Below are positions 24,693-31,851 of a stretch of 64,000 nt of DNA, one piece after another. The DNA lies in assembly GCF_001514115.1 (NCBI RefSeq), contig NZ_KQ948455.1:234709-298708 (forward strand), given 5' to 3'. The translations under genes were made by a program, and so were the position numbers. The notes below the pieces were generated by a model. The model did not search any database. It was not told the origin of the DNA and saw only the letters and a program-made list of their open reading frames with translations. How positions within the stretch are numbered: the stretch's first letter is position 1; each line of letters starts with the position of its first letter. Source of the DNA: Streptomyces olivochromogenes (GTDB lineage Bacteria; Actinomycetota; Actinomycetes; Streptomycetales; Streptomycetaceae).

Positions 24693-25277
24693 ATGGCTGA
24701 TGTTCTTCCCTTGGTCGAGGCCCGGTTGCGCTCTGCGCTGGGCGAACCAGATGCCCGGGCCGCGGTCACCTTCCTCGGCACCGACCGTATCGAAGTGCTG
24801 CGCTTCACGGAGGGTGACGTCGTCCGCTACGCCACCCTCGGTATGTCCGCCCAGCCGATGGCGGACCCCACGGCGGTCCTCGCCGACCCGGTGAAGGGCC
24901 CGCGCGCGGAGCTGGTCCTGTCGGTCCGCCCCGGCGCCGCCGACACCGACAAGGTGCTCCGCCCGCTCGCCGTGCTCGCCGCGTCCCCGCAGGTCGAGGG
25001 GCTGATCGTGGCCCCCGGTGCCTCGCTCGACGTGGGCGGGGCGCTGTGGCCCGGCGCGCCGTTCACCTCGGTCCTGGTCGCGGAGTCCGGTGGCCTGGTC
25101 GAGGACCTGGAACTGGACGCGCCCGCCGATCCCGTACGGTTCCTGCCGCTGCTTCCGATGACGCCGAACGAGGCCGCGTGGAAGCGTGTGCACGGCGCCG
25201 GGGCCCTTCAGGAACGCTGGCTGAACGGCGGAACGGACCTGCGCGATCCCTCGCGCAGGTCCGTTCCGCTGGACTGA
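24693..25277 (+). CDS. SUFU-like (suppressor of fused) domain protein
   Basis: A 194-residue cytoplasmic protein of the bacterial suppressor-of-fused-like family. The signature parts are ADVLPLVEARLRSALGEPDA at the start, DVVRYATLGMSAQPM, RAELVLSVRPGAADTDKVLR and LLPMTPNEAAWKRVHGAGAL. The bacterial function is unknown; SUFU-like genes often occur as immunity or housekeeping proteins. ATG 24693 was chosen as the start of homology. Its last codons contain a 19-bp terminator stem. Confidence 0.88.
   Translation: MADVLPLVEARLRSALGEPDARAAVTFLGTDRIEVLRFTEGDVVRYATLGMSAQPMADPTAVLADPVKGPRAELVLSVRPGAADTDKVLRPLAVLAASPQVEGLIVAPGASLDVGGALWPGAPFTSVLVAESGGLVEDLELDAPADPVRFLPLLPMTPNEAAWKRVHGAGALQERWLNGGTDLRDPSRRSVPLD
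25228..25269. terminator. 19-bp terminator stem inside the end of a coding sequence
   Basis: The arms 25228-25246 and 25251-25269 are perfect complements around a TCCC loop. The hairpin encodes the last residues of the SUFU-like protein (GGTDLRDPSRRSVP), and the stop follows eight bases later. It also faces the convergent MFS gene that ends at 25341. Confidence 0.8.
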
Positions 25278-25340
25278 GTACTTCTTGCCCCGTCTTTTTC
25301 CGCCGGTCCGAGACCAGGCCGGTTTCCTGGCCGAAAACAG

Positions 25341-26594
25341 TCAGCCGGCGAACACGGCCACGCTGTCCTCGGTGGCGTGCATCGGCTGGAGCTCCTCGGC
25401 CTCGTGGGAGAGCGCGCTCCGGCGTACGAAGACCACGACCGCTCCGATCACGGCGGTGATCGCGGCGACCACGAACGGGATGTGGATGTCGCTCCACTCC
25501 TCGATCTTCGGCGCGAAGTAGGGCGCGGCCGCGGCGGCGAACCACCGGACGAAGTTGTAGCCGGCGCTGGCCACCGGGCGCGGCGCGTCCGACACGCCGA
25601 GCGCCAACTCGGTGTAGACGGTGTTGTTCACGCCGATGAAGGCGCCCGACAGGATCGTGCAGACCACGGCCGCGGTGTGGTTGCCGTACCCGAGCACGAG
25701 CACGTCGGCGGCGAGCAGGACGAGGGAGCCGCCCAGCACCTTGAGCGAGCCGAACCGTGCCTGCATCCGCGGTGCCACGATCACCGAGAAGACGGCGAGC
25801 AGCAGGCCCCAGCAGAAGAACACGGCGCCCGACTTGTAGGGGGTCATGTTCAGCACGAACGGGGTGAAGGCCAGCACGGTGAAGAACGTGTAGTTGTAGA
25901 AGAACGCCGACACGGCCGCCGAGGCGAGGCCGCCGTGGCCGAGCGCCTTGATCGGGTCGAGCAGCGAGGTCTTCTTCGCGGGCCTCGGCTGCTCCTTCAG
26001 GAACACCGTGATGCACAGGAAGCCGACCGCCATCAGGAACGCGGTGCCGAAGAAGGGGTAGCGCCAGCTGGCGTTGCCGAGCAGGGCGCCGAGCAGCGGC
26101 CCGCACGCCATGCCGAGGCCGAGCGCGGACTCGTAGAGCAGGATCGCCGCGGCGCTGCCACCGGCCGCCGCGCCGACGATCACGGCGAGGGCGGTGGAGA
26201 CGAACAGTGCGTTGCCCAGGCCCCAGCCGGCCCGGAAGCCGACGAGTTCGCCGACCGAGCCCGACGTGCCCGCGAGCCCCGCGAAGACCACGACGATCGC
26301 GAGGCCGAGCAGCAGGGTCTTCTTGCCACCGATGCGGCTGGAGACGAAGCCGGTCACCAGCATCGCGACCGCGGTGATCAGGAAGTACGAGGTGAACAGC
26401 AGCGAGACCTGGCTCGGGGTGGCGTCCAGACCCTTGGCGATGGAGGGCAGGATCGGGTCGACGAGCCCGATGCCCATGAAGGCGACGACGGATGCGCCGG
26501 CGGTCGCCCAGACGGCCTTCGGCTGCCGCAGGATGCTGCCCGCGCCGGCGTCGAATGTGTCCCCCTCGGCGGGACCTCCCGTGGTGTTGGTCAT
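25341..26594 (-). CDS. MFS transporter, drug-efflux type
   Basis: A 417-residue major facilitator with about 12 membrane helices. The first helix reads VVAFMGIGLVDPILPSIAKG, with the DPILPSI signature of the DHA1 drug:H+ antiporters. The motif A loop is FVSSRIGGKKTLLLG. The ATG at 26594 (MTNTTGG) has GAGGAGCG nearby. The promoter region is unusually AT-rich and carries a palindrome between -35 and -10, so it is probably repressor-controlled. The substrate is unknown. Confidence 0.9.
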   Translation of the reverse strand: MTNTTGGPAEGDTFDAGAGSILRQPKAVWATAGASVVAFMGIGLVDPILPSIAKGLDATPSQVSLLFTSYFLITAVAMLVTGFVSSRIGGKKTLLLGLAIVVVFAGLAGTSGSVGELVGFRAGWGLGNALFVSTALAVIVGAAAGGSAAAILLYESALGLGMACGPLLGALLGNASWRYPFFGTAFLMAVGFLCITVFLKEQPRPAKKTSLLDPIKALGHGGLASAAVSAFFYNYTFFTVLAFTPFVLNMTPYKSGAVFFCWGLLLAVFSVIVAPRMQARFGSLKVLGGSLVLLAADVLVLGYGNHTAAVVCTILSGAFIGVNNTVYTELALGVSDAPRPVASAGYNFVRWFAAAAAPYFAPKIEEWSDIHIPFVVAAITAVIGAVVVFVRRSALSHEAEELQPMHATEDSVAVFAG

Positions 26595-26664
26595 GCTCGC
26601 TCCTCGACTGCGTAGGGAGAGATCGGTGGCCATGGATCGATGGCTAGATCGTTGGCGTATACAC

Positions 26665-26694
26665 ATAATAAGTTAGAAGGGCTAATTAATGCAA
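26665..26694 (-). promoter_or_regulatory. Housekeeping-type promoter with operator-like palindrome for the MFS gene
   Basis: On the minus strand TTGCAT (26694-26689), an 18-base spacer and TATTAT (26670-26665) form a good -35/-10 pair. Within the spacer TTAGCCCTTCTAA (26685-26673) is an inverted repeat (TTAG/CTAA) of the kind bound by MarR-type repressors. ATGCAAGCTGCAT (26689-26701) is a second small palindrome over the -35. Confidence 0.6.
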
Positions 26695-26783
26695 GCTGCA
26701 TCTAGTTCCATCGGGTGACCGGCACGCTCCGGACGGGTGATCGTCCTTGACGCGGCGAAATACGGGGAGGACCGTGGGGCCCT

Positions 26784-27425
26784 ATGAGGGGCGAACCCAG
26801 TTGCCCGAAGTGTGGTGGCCGGGTCAGGGCTCCCGGCCTCTTTGCCGACTCCTGGCAGTGCGATGCGCATGGGGCCGTGTATCCGCTGCAGCCCGTGATC
26901 CCGCCCAGCGTCGAGGCCCTCGGTGTCGTGGTGCACCGTGCCCAGGTGCCGGTGTGGATGCCGTGGCCGCTGCCGGTCGGCTGGCTGTTCACCGGCGCGG
27001 CCTTCGCCGGTGACGATCGCAGCGGAGGGCGTGCGACGGCCGTGGCCTGTTCGGGCCCCGGGCCGCTCGGCGGCATAGGGGAGCTGATCCTCGTCGCCGA
27101 GGAGCTCGGCGTCGGCCTCGGCGCGCGGTACGCGGGCATCGACGGACCCGACCCGGGGCCGTACATGAACGTCGAGAAACCACCCCAGGCGAAGGTCCTC
27201 GCGGCCGGTCGTCCGACCCCGCTCTGGCATGTGGCCGGCAGCCCCGACGACCGTGCCGTCTTCGCGGGCGAGGCGCTGGGGCTGTGGGTGTGGGCGGTGG
27301 TGTGGCCCGAGCAGTCGGGGCTGCTGATGTACGACGAGCTGGTGCTGACGGATCTGCGCGATGCGGGAGCGGAGGTGGATCTGTTGCCGTGCGGGGCGTT
27401 GTCGCCACGGATCCTGGAGCCGTAG
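26784..27425 (+). CDS. Zinc-ribbon conserved protein (DUF6758-like)
   Basis: A 213-residue protein. It begins MRGEPSCPKCGGRVRAPGLF; CPKCGG plus SWQCDAHG forms a CxxC...C-x2-H type zinc ribbon. The rest is a conserved actinobacterial domain (PVWMPWPLPVGWLFTGAAFA) without catalytic motifs that I know. The function is unknown. The next gene, PHP phosphoesterase, lies 209 bases downstream. Confidence 0.8.
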   Translation: MRGEPSCPKCGGRVRAPGLFADSWQCDAHGAVYPLQPVIPPSVEALGVVVHRAQVPVWMPWPLPVGWLFTGAAFAGDDRSGGRATAVACSGPGPLGGIGELILVAEELGVGLGARYAGIDGPDPGPYMNVEKPPQAKVLAAGRPTPLWHVAGSPDDRAVFAGEALGLWVWAVVWPEQSGLLMYDELVLTDLRDAGAEVDLLPCGALSPRILEP

Positions 27426-27464
27426 CGCTCCGCTGTGGTGCAGGGGTGCCTCGGGCGGGGGGAT

Positions 27465-27520
27465 GCGTGCGGGTCGTCGTTGGCTGAGCGCGCGGTTCCC
27501 CGCACCCCTGGCGGGGCGCT
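27465..27520 (-). repeat. Dispersed 3'-end repeat, copy 6 (reverse)
   Basis: On the minus strand it reads GCGCCCCGCCAGGGGTGC, then GGGGAACCGCGCGCTCAGCC. It lies 40 bases after the zinc-ribbon gene and 115 before the PHP gene. This is the only copy between two genes of the same direction. Confidence 0.6.
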
Positions 27521-27634
27521 TCGCGCAGGTCGGTTGTAGGGGGCGCCCGGTGCTTGCGGGTGTGACAAGGCGCTCGGAACCCCCGTTATGCTTGAGCGTC
27601 CCCTCTCACCCCGTCATCGCCTGGAGTCCGCGTC

Positions 27635-28492
27635 GTGCGCATCGATCTGCACACCCACTCCACCGCGTCCGACGGTACGGACGCCCCCGCCGAGCTGGTG
27701 CGCAACGCCGGCGCCGCCGGTCTGGACGTCGTCGCGCTGACCGATCACGACACGACCCGCGGGTACGCGCAGGCGCTGGCCGCGCTGCCCGAGGGGCTCA
27801 CCCTCGTCACGGGCGCCGAGCTCTCCTGCCGCCTCGACGGCATCAGCATGCACATGCTGGCCTACCTCTTCGACCCCGAGGAGCCCGGGCTGCTCGCCGA
27901 GCGCGAACTGGTGCGCGACGACCGCGTGCCGCGCGCCCGGGCCATGGTCGCCAAGCTCCAGGAGCTCGGTGTGCCGGTCACCTGGGAACAGGTCGCGCGC
28001 ATCGCGGGCGACGGATCCGTCGGGCGACCGCACGTCGCCTCCGCCCTGGTCGAGCTGGGGGTCGTGGACAGCGTCTCCGACGCCTTCACGAAGGACTGGC
28101 TGGCCGACGGCGGGCGCGCCTACGTCCCCAAGCACGAGACCGACCCCTTCGAGGCGATCCGCCTCGTCAAGGCCGCGGGCGGCGTGACCGTGTTCGCGCA
28201 CCCGGCCGCCGCCAAGCGCGGCCGGACCGTCCCGGAGTCCGCGATCGCCGACCTGGCCGCCGCCGGGCTCGACGGCATCGAGGTGGACCACATGGACCAC
28301 GAGCCGGCCACCCGCGCCCGGCTGCGCGGCCTCGCCGCCGACCTTGGGCTGCTCGCCACCGGATCCAGCGACTACCACGGCAGCCGCAAGACCTGCGTGC
28401 TCGGGGAGTTCGCCACCGACCCCGAGGTGTACGGCGAGATCACCCGGCGTGCGACCGGGGCGTTCCCCGTGCCGGGCGCCGGCGGAGTCTGA
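27635..28492 (+). CDS. PHP-domain phosphoesterase
   Basis: A 285-residue PHP metal-dependent phosphoesterase. The four motifs are visible: DLHTHSTASDG (I), ALTDHDTTRGY (II), GAELSCR with MHMLAY (III) and TVFAHPAA...GSSDYHG (IV). Homologues include 3',5'-nucleoside bisphosphate phosphatase (YciV/RnaAM). That activity, or a 5'-3' RNase on short RNAs, is likely. The GTG at 27635 has GGAG upstream. The 206 bases to the next gene hold nothing clear. Confidence 0.9.
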   Translation: MRIDLHTHSTASDGTDAPAELVRNAGAAGLDVVALTDHDTTRGYAQALAALPEGLTLVTGAELSCRLDGISMHMLAYLFDPEEPGLLAERELVRDDRVPRARAMVAKLQELGVPVTWEQVARIAGDGSVGRPHVASALVELGVVDSVSDAFTKDWLADGGRAYVPKHETDPFEAIRLVKAAGGVTVFAHPAAAKRGRTVPESAIADLAAAGLDGIEVDHMDHEPATRARLRGLAADLGLLATGSSDYHGSRKTCVLGEFATDPEVYGEITRRATGAFPVPGAGGV

Positions 28493-28698
28493 CGCCCGCC
28501 TTCGCGCCCCAGGTTCCTCGAAGCACCCGACAGAGCACCTGGCAGAGCACCTGACGAAGCGCGCGGCAGAGGGCCCGGCAACGTGCCCGACGCCGGCCGT
28601 CGTGTGCCTCCGTTCCGCCCGGCGGAACACCTTTCCCCAGCGGTGGCGGCAGCTCTCGCCGCGCCGATTTCCCCACCTCCGCAAGGCCTCACTCACTC

Positions 28699-29304
28699 AT
28701 GTTCGACGTCGCCGTCTTCGGCTCCCTCTTCCTCACCCTCTTCGTCATCATGGATCCCCCCGGGATCACCCCGATCTTCCTCGCGCTCACCGCGGGACGC
28801 CCCGCCAAGGTGCAGAGGCGGATGGCCCTCCAGGCCGTCTGTGTGGCCGGCGGAGTGATCGCCGTCTTCGGCCTCCTCGGCCACCAGATCCTCGACTACC
28901 TGCACGTGTCCGTGCCCGCGCTGATGATCGCGGGCGGGCTGCTGCTCCTGTTGATCGCCCTCGACCTGCTGACCGGCAAGACCGACGAGCCCAAGCAGAC
29001 CAAGGACGTCAACGTCGCCCTCGTACCGCTCGGCATGCCGCTGCTCGCGGGCCCCGGCGCGATCGTGTCGGTGATCCTCGCGGTCCAGAAGGCCGACACC
29101 GTCGCCACCCAGGTGTCCGTGTGGGCCGCGATCCTCGCCATCCACGTCGTCCTGTGGGTGGTCATGCGCTACTCGCTGCTGATCATCCGCGTCATCAAGG
29201 ACGGCGGTGTCGTGCTGGTGACCCGACTCGCGGGCATGATGCTGTCCGCGATCGCCGTGCAGCAGATCATCAACGGGATCACCCAGGTGATCCGGGCGGG
29301 CTGA
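28699..29304 (+). CDS. MarC-family membrane protein
   Basis: A 201-residue integral membrane protein with six hydrophobic segments. The MarC/UPF0056 signatures are DPPGITPIFLALTAG near the start, then LLLLIALDLLTG and AGPGAIVSVIL. The MarC family has no proven function; an early link to multiple antibiotic resistance was withdrawn. The gene is closed by a strong 16-bp terminator. Confidence 0.92.
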   Translation: MFDVAVFGSLFLTLFVIMDPPGITPIFLALTAGRPAKVQRRMALQAVCVAGGVIAVFGLLGHQILDYLHVSVPALMIAGGLLLLLIALDLLTGKTDEPKQTKDVNVALVPLGMPLLAGPGAIVSVILAVQKADTVATQVSVWAAILAIHVVLWVVMRYSLLIIRVIKDGGVVLVTRLAGMMLSAIAVQQIINGITQVIRAG

Positions 29305-29325
29305 CCGTGAGCCGGTGAGAACGTG

Positions 29326-29362
29326 CAAAGCCCCGTACGGCGTCGTGCCGTACGGGGCTTTG
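29326..29362. terminator. 16-bp terminator after marC
   Basis: CAAAGCCCCGTACGGC (29326-29341) and GCCGTACGGGGCTTTG (29347-29362) are perfect complements with a GTCGT loop. The AAAG/CTTT ends give a short U-run on both strands, serving also the convergent small gene. Confidence 0.92.
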
Positions 29363-29424
29363 AAATCTGAAGGCGTCCACCCGGAGGCGAACTGCTCCGT
29401 GATGCTTCGAACTGCTCTGAAATG

Positions 29425-29577
29425 TTATGAAGCGGACGATTCGGCCGGGCGGATCCACAGTCGCTGCCCGATGGCGGCGGCCTGCTGAACGATCCGGTTG
29501 ACGGAGGCGGCGTCTACAACGGTGGTGTCCACGGGCGTGCCGTCGACATCGTCGAGTCGCATGATTTCGAAGCGCAT
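29425..29577 (-). CDS. Small conserved protein of 50 residues
   Basis: MRFEIMRLDDVDGTPVDTTV at the start and RLWIRPAESSAS at the end. Good RBS (AGGGAGAAG, six bases upstream of the ATG at 29577). No membrane segment or cysteine. It is likely real because it has a clear RBS, codon bias and its own terminator. The function is unknown. Confidence 0.75.
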   Translation of the reverse strand: MRFEIMRLDDVDGTPVDTTVVDAASVNRIVQQAAAIGQRLWIRPAESSAS

Positions 29578-29794
29578 GGGCTTCTCCCTTCGTCTGGTCA
29601 TCCTCCTGAGGAGAACTACTGGTGTGGGCTGCGCGAGACGTCGGTGCTCACGCTTCCGTTCGTATTCAACGGGGTGCGTGTTACAAACATTCCCTACGCT
29701 AAGGAAATTTTTCGAGAACCTAATTACTGTCGGGTAAGAAGTCTGAAGGAGACTGAACGGGACCAGTTGTGTTCGCAGCGTGACCGCCGGGACA

Positions 29795-30700
29795 ATGGAG
29801 GTGATGAACGACGACCACGCGGCGCTCGGCGCCCGCATCGACCGCACGAACGAGCTGCTCCAGCGCATGCTCGCCGAGGTGGCGAAGACGCCCTCGACCC
29901 ATGCGATCTTCGTCGACGCCGGATACCTGTACGCGGCCGCGGGGCGGCTCGTCGCCGGGACCGAGGACCGCCGCGCCTTCGACCTGGACGCCGAAGGCCT
30001 CATCGACGCGCTCATCGACAGGGCCCGCACCATCTTCGCCGACAGCAGGCTGCTGCGCGTCTACTGGTACGACGGCGCACGCCGCCGTATCCACACCGCG
30101 GAACAGCAGTCGATCGCCGAACTCCCGGACGTGAAGGTCCGGTTGGGCAACCTCAACGCCAACAACCAGCAAAAGGGCGTCGATTCCCTCATCCGCTCCG
30201 ACCTGGAGTCCCTCGCCCGGCACCGCGCCATCAGCGACGCCGCGCTGCTCGGCGGCGACGAGGACCTGGTGTCGGCGGTCGAGGCGGCGCAGGGGTACGG
30301 GGCGCGGGTCCATCTCTGGGGCATCGAGGCGCCCGAGGGCCGCAACCAGGCCGAGCCGCTGCTGTGGGAGGTCGACAGCCAGCGCACGTTCGACCTCGAA
30401 TTCTTCAAGCCCTACGTGTCCCGGCGCACCTCCGCGACCTACGACCCGACGGCGGCGAGCCGGCCCACCCGCGAGGACGTGCGGTTCGTGGGCGCCCAGA
30501 TCGCCGCGAAGTGGCTGGCCGCGCGGGGTCGCGAGGCGCTGGTGGAACTGCTGCCCGGCCACCCCTACCTGCCCGGCTCCGTCGACCAGGATCTGCTGGT
30601 CGAGGCCGAGGGGCTTCTGCAGTACTCCCTGCGGGGCCAGGCGGACCTGCGCCGCGCGCTCCGGGACGGCTTCTGGGAGCACCTGCAGGCGCAGTACTAG
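29795..30700 (+). CDS. NYN-domain (PIN-like) nuclease family protein
   Basis: A 301-residue protein with an N-terminal NYN/TIGR00288 domain. It shows HAIFVDAGYLYAAAGRL (first catalytic Asp), RVYWYDGARRR, KGVDSLIRSDL and ALLGGDEDLVSAVEAAQGYG (acidic metal-site residues). Such proteins are predicted single-strand-specific RNases. The C-terminal 90 residues are a separate helical domain. Starts at 29780 (GTG), 29795 (ATG) and 29804 (ATG) are all possible; I took the ATG at 29795. Upstream to 29578 is AT-rich and probably holds the promoters of both divergent genes. Confidence 0.88.
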   Translation: MEVMNDDHAALGARIDRTNELLQRMLAEVAKTPSTHAIFVDAGYLYAAAGRLVAGTEDRRAFDLDAEGLIDALIDRARTIFADSRLLRVYWYDGARRRIHTAEQQSIAELPDVKVRLGNLNANNQQKGVDSLIRSDLESLARHRAISDAALLGGDEDLVSAVEAAQGYGARVHLWGIEAPEGRNQAEPLLWEVDSQRTFDLEFFKPYVSRRTSATYDPTAASRPTREDVRFVGAQIAAKWLAARGREALVELLPGHPYLPGSVDQDLLVEAEGLLQYSLRGQADLRRALRDGFWEHLQAQY

Positions 30701-30726
30701 CTTCTACCGGTCCCTTCTACCGGTCC
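30701..30726 (+). repeat. 13-bp direct duplication after the NYN gene
   Basis: CTTCTACCGGTCC occurs twice in tandem (30701-30713 and 30714-30726), exactly between the stop codon and the convergent hydrolase gene. Probably a recent slip duplication. Confidence 0.8.
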
Positions 30727-30734
30727 GCCCCGGA

Positions 30735-31604
30735 TCACTCCTGCGTCTGATCCCAGAACTTGGCGAGGGCGAGGGCCGTCTGCTCGGGCTGGTCCGTGTT
30801 CGGGGAGTGCTCGGCTCCTCGTACGACCGTGCGCCGGGCCGTGAGACGTACGGCCATGTCGTCCAGGAGCGGCACCGGCCAGGTGTCGTCGAACGCGCCG
30901 GACAGCACATGCTTGGGCAGGCGTACGGCGGCCAGCTCGGCGACGCGGTCGGGCTCCGTGCACAGCTGACGCCCGGTCGCGATCAGCTGGGCCGGCCGGG
31001 TGAGCAGCCAGCGGCGCCGCAGGTCCTCGCGGTCGTCCAGCCCACCGTCGAGATCGGCGGTGTCGATCTCCTCCGGCGGTTCCATCGCCTGGATGGCGTC
31101 CCACACCTGGGCCATGTCCATCACGGCGAGGGCGTCCCGGAGCAGTTTGACGCGCTGTTGCTGGGAGGTGGAGATCTGGGCGGGGCCCGAGGCGATGAGG
31201 GTGAGTGAGGCGAAGGGGGCCGGGTCGAGGAGGACGGCGGCGCGGGCGACCAGTCCGCCGAGGGAGTGGCCGACGAGGTGCACGGGGGTGCCGACGGCTG
31301 CCGCCTGGGCGAGCACGTCCCTCGCCAACTCGGCCTGCGCGTACGCCGATTCGTCGTGCTCGGGACCGTCGCTCTCGTACTGCCCGCGGCCGTCCACGGC
31401 GACGGTACGGTACCCGCGCGCCGCGAGCGGCTCGTGCAGCGCGATGAAGTCTTCCTTGCTGCCGGTGAATCCCGGCAGCAGCAGCGCGGTTCCCTTCAGC
31501 TGCGCCTGCGGCGCGGCGTCGAGCGCGGCGAACTCGCCGCGGGCGGTGCGGAGACGGTAGGCGCGGACACCGGCGGGCGGCGCGAAGAAAGGGGGCCTGC
31601 TCAT
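30735..31604 (-). CDS. Alpha/beta hydrolase
   Basis: A 289-residue serine hydrolase. Nucleophile elbow GHSLGG, acid in GAFDDTWP, base His in GAEHSPN, and an oxyanion segment LLLPGFTGSKED. It is probably a cytosolic esterase or lactonase; the substrate is not readable. Convergent with the NYN gene. ATG 31604 (MSRPPFFAPPAGV). Confidence 0.88.
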   Translation of the reverse strand: MSRPPFFAPPAGVRAYRLRTARGEFAALDAAPQAQLKGTALLLPGFTGSKEDFIALHEPLAARGYRTVAVDGRGQYESDGPEHDESAYAQAELARDVLAQAAAVGTPVHLVGHSLGGLVARAAVLLDPAPFASLTLIASGPAQISTSQQQRVKLLRDALAVMDMAQVWDAIQAMEPPEEIDTADLDGGLDDREDLRRRWLLTRPAQLIATGRQLCTEPDRVAELAAVRLPKHVLSGAFDDTWPVPLLDDMAVRLTARRTVVRGAEHSPNTDQPEQTALALAKFWDQTQE

Positions 31605-31675
31605 GCCCCGAGGCTATCGGGCGGGTCCACGCCCCGGATCCCCGCCCGCCCGAAGTCGTCCGGCCGACGTCCGGT

Positions 31676-31724
31676 GCCCCAGGGGCGCGGGGAACTGCGC
31701 GCCAAGCCCGCACCGGCCCGCAGG
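31676..31724 (+). repeat. Dispersed 3'-end repeat, copy 7
   Basis: GCCCC-A-GGGGC followed by GCGGGGAACTGCGCGCCAAG and CCGGCCCGCAGG. It lies between the helicase and hydrolase genes, both on the minus strand. Confidence 0.6.
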
Positions 31725-31803
31725 CGACAAACCCGCCCGGGGGTCTGGGGGCGGAGCCTCCAGGTAGGGATGGGACGGGTAGGGGCGGCGGGGGCGAGAA
31801 CAC

Positions 31804-31842
31804 CGATGGCCCGGCCCCACTGCACGTGGGACCGGGCCATCG
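31804..31842 (-). terminator. Terminator of the DEAD-box helicase gene
   Basis: CGATGGCCCGG (31804-31814) pairs with CCGGGCCATCG (31832-31842). After one mismatch, CCCAC pairs with GTGGG around a TGCAC loop. It is ten bases beyond the helicase stop. Confidence 0.85.
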
Positions 31843-31851
31843 GGCTGAGGA

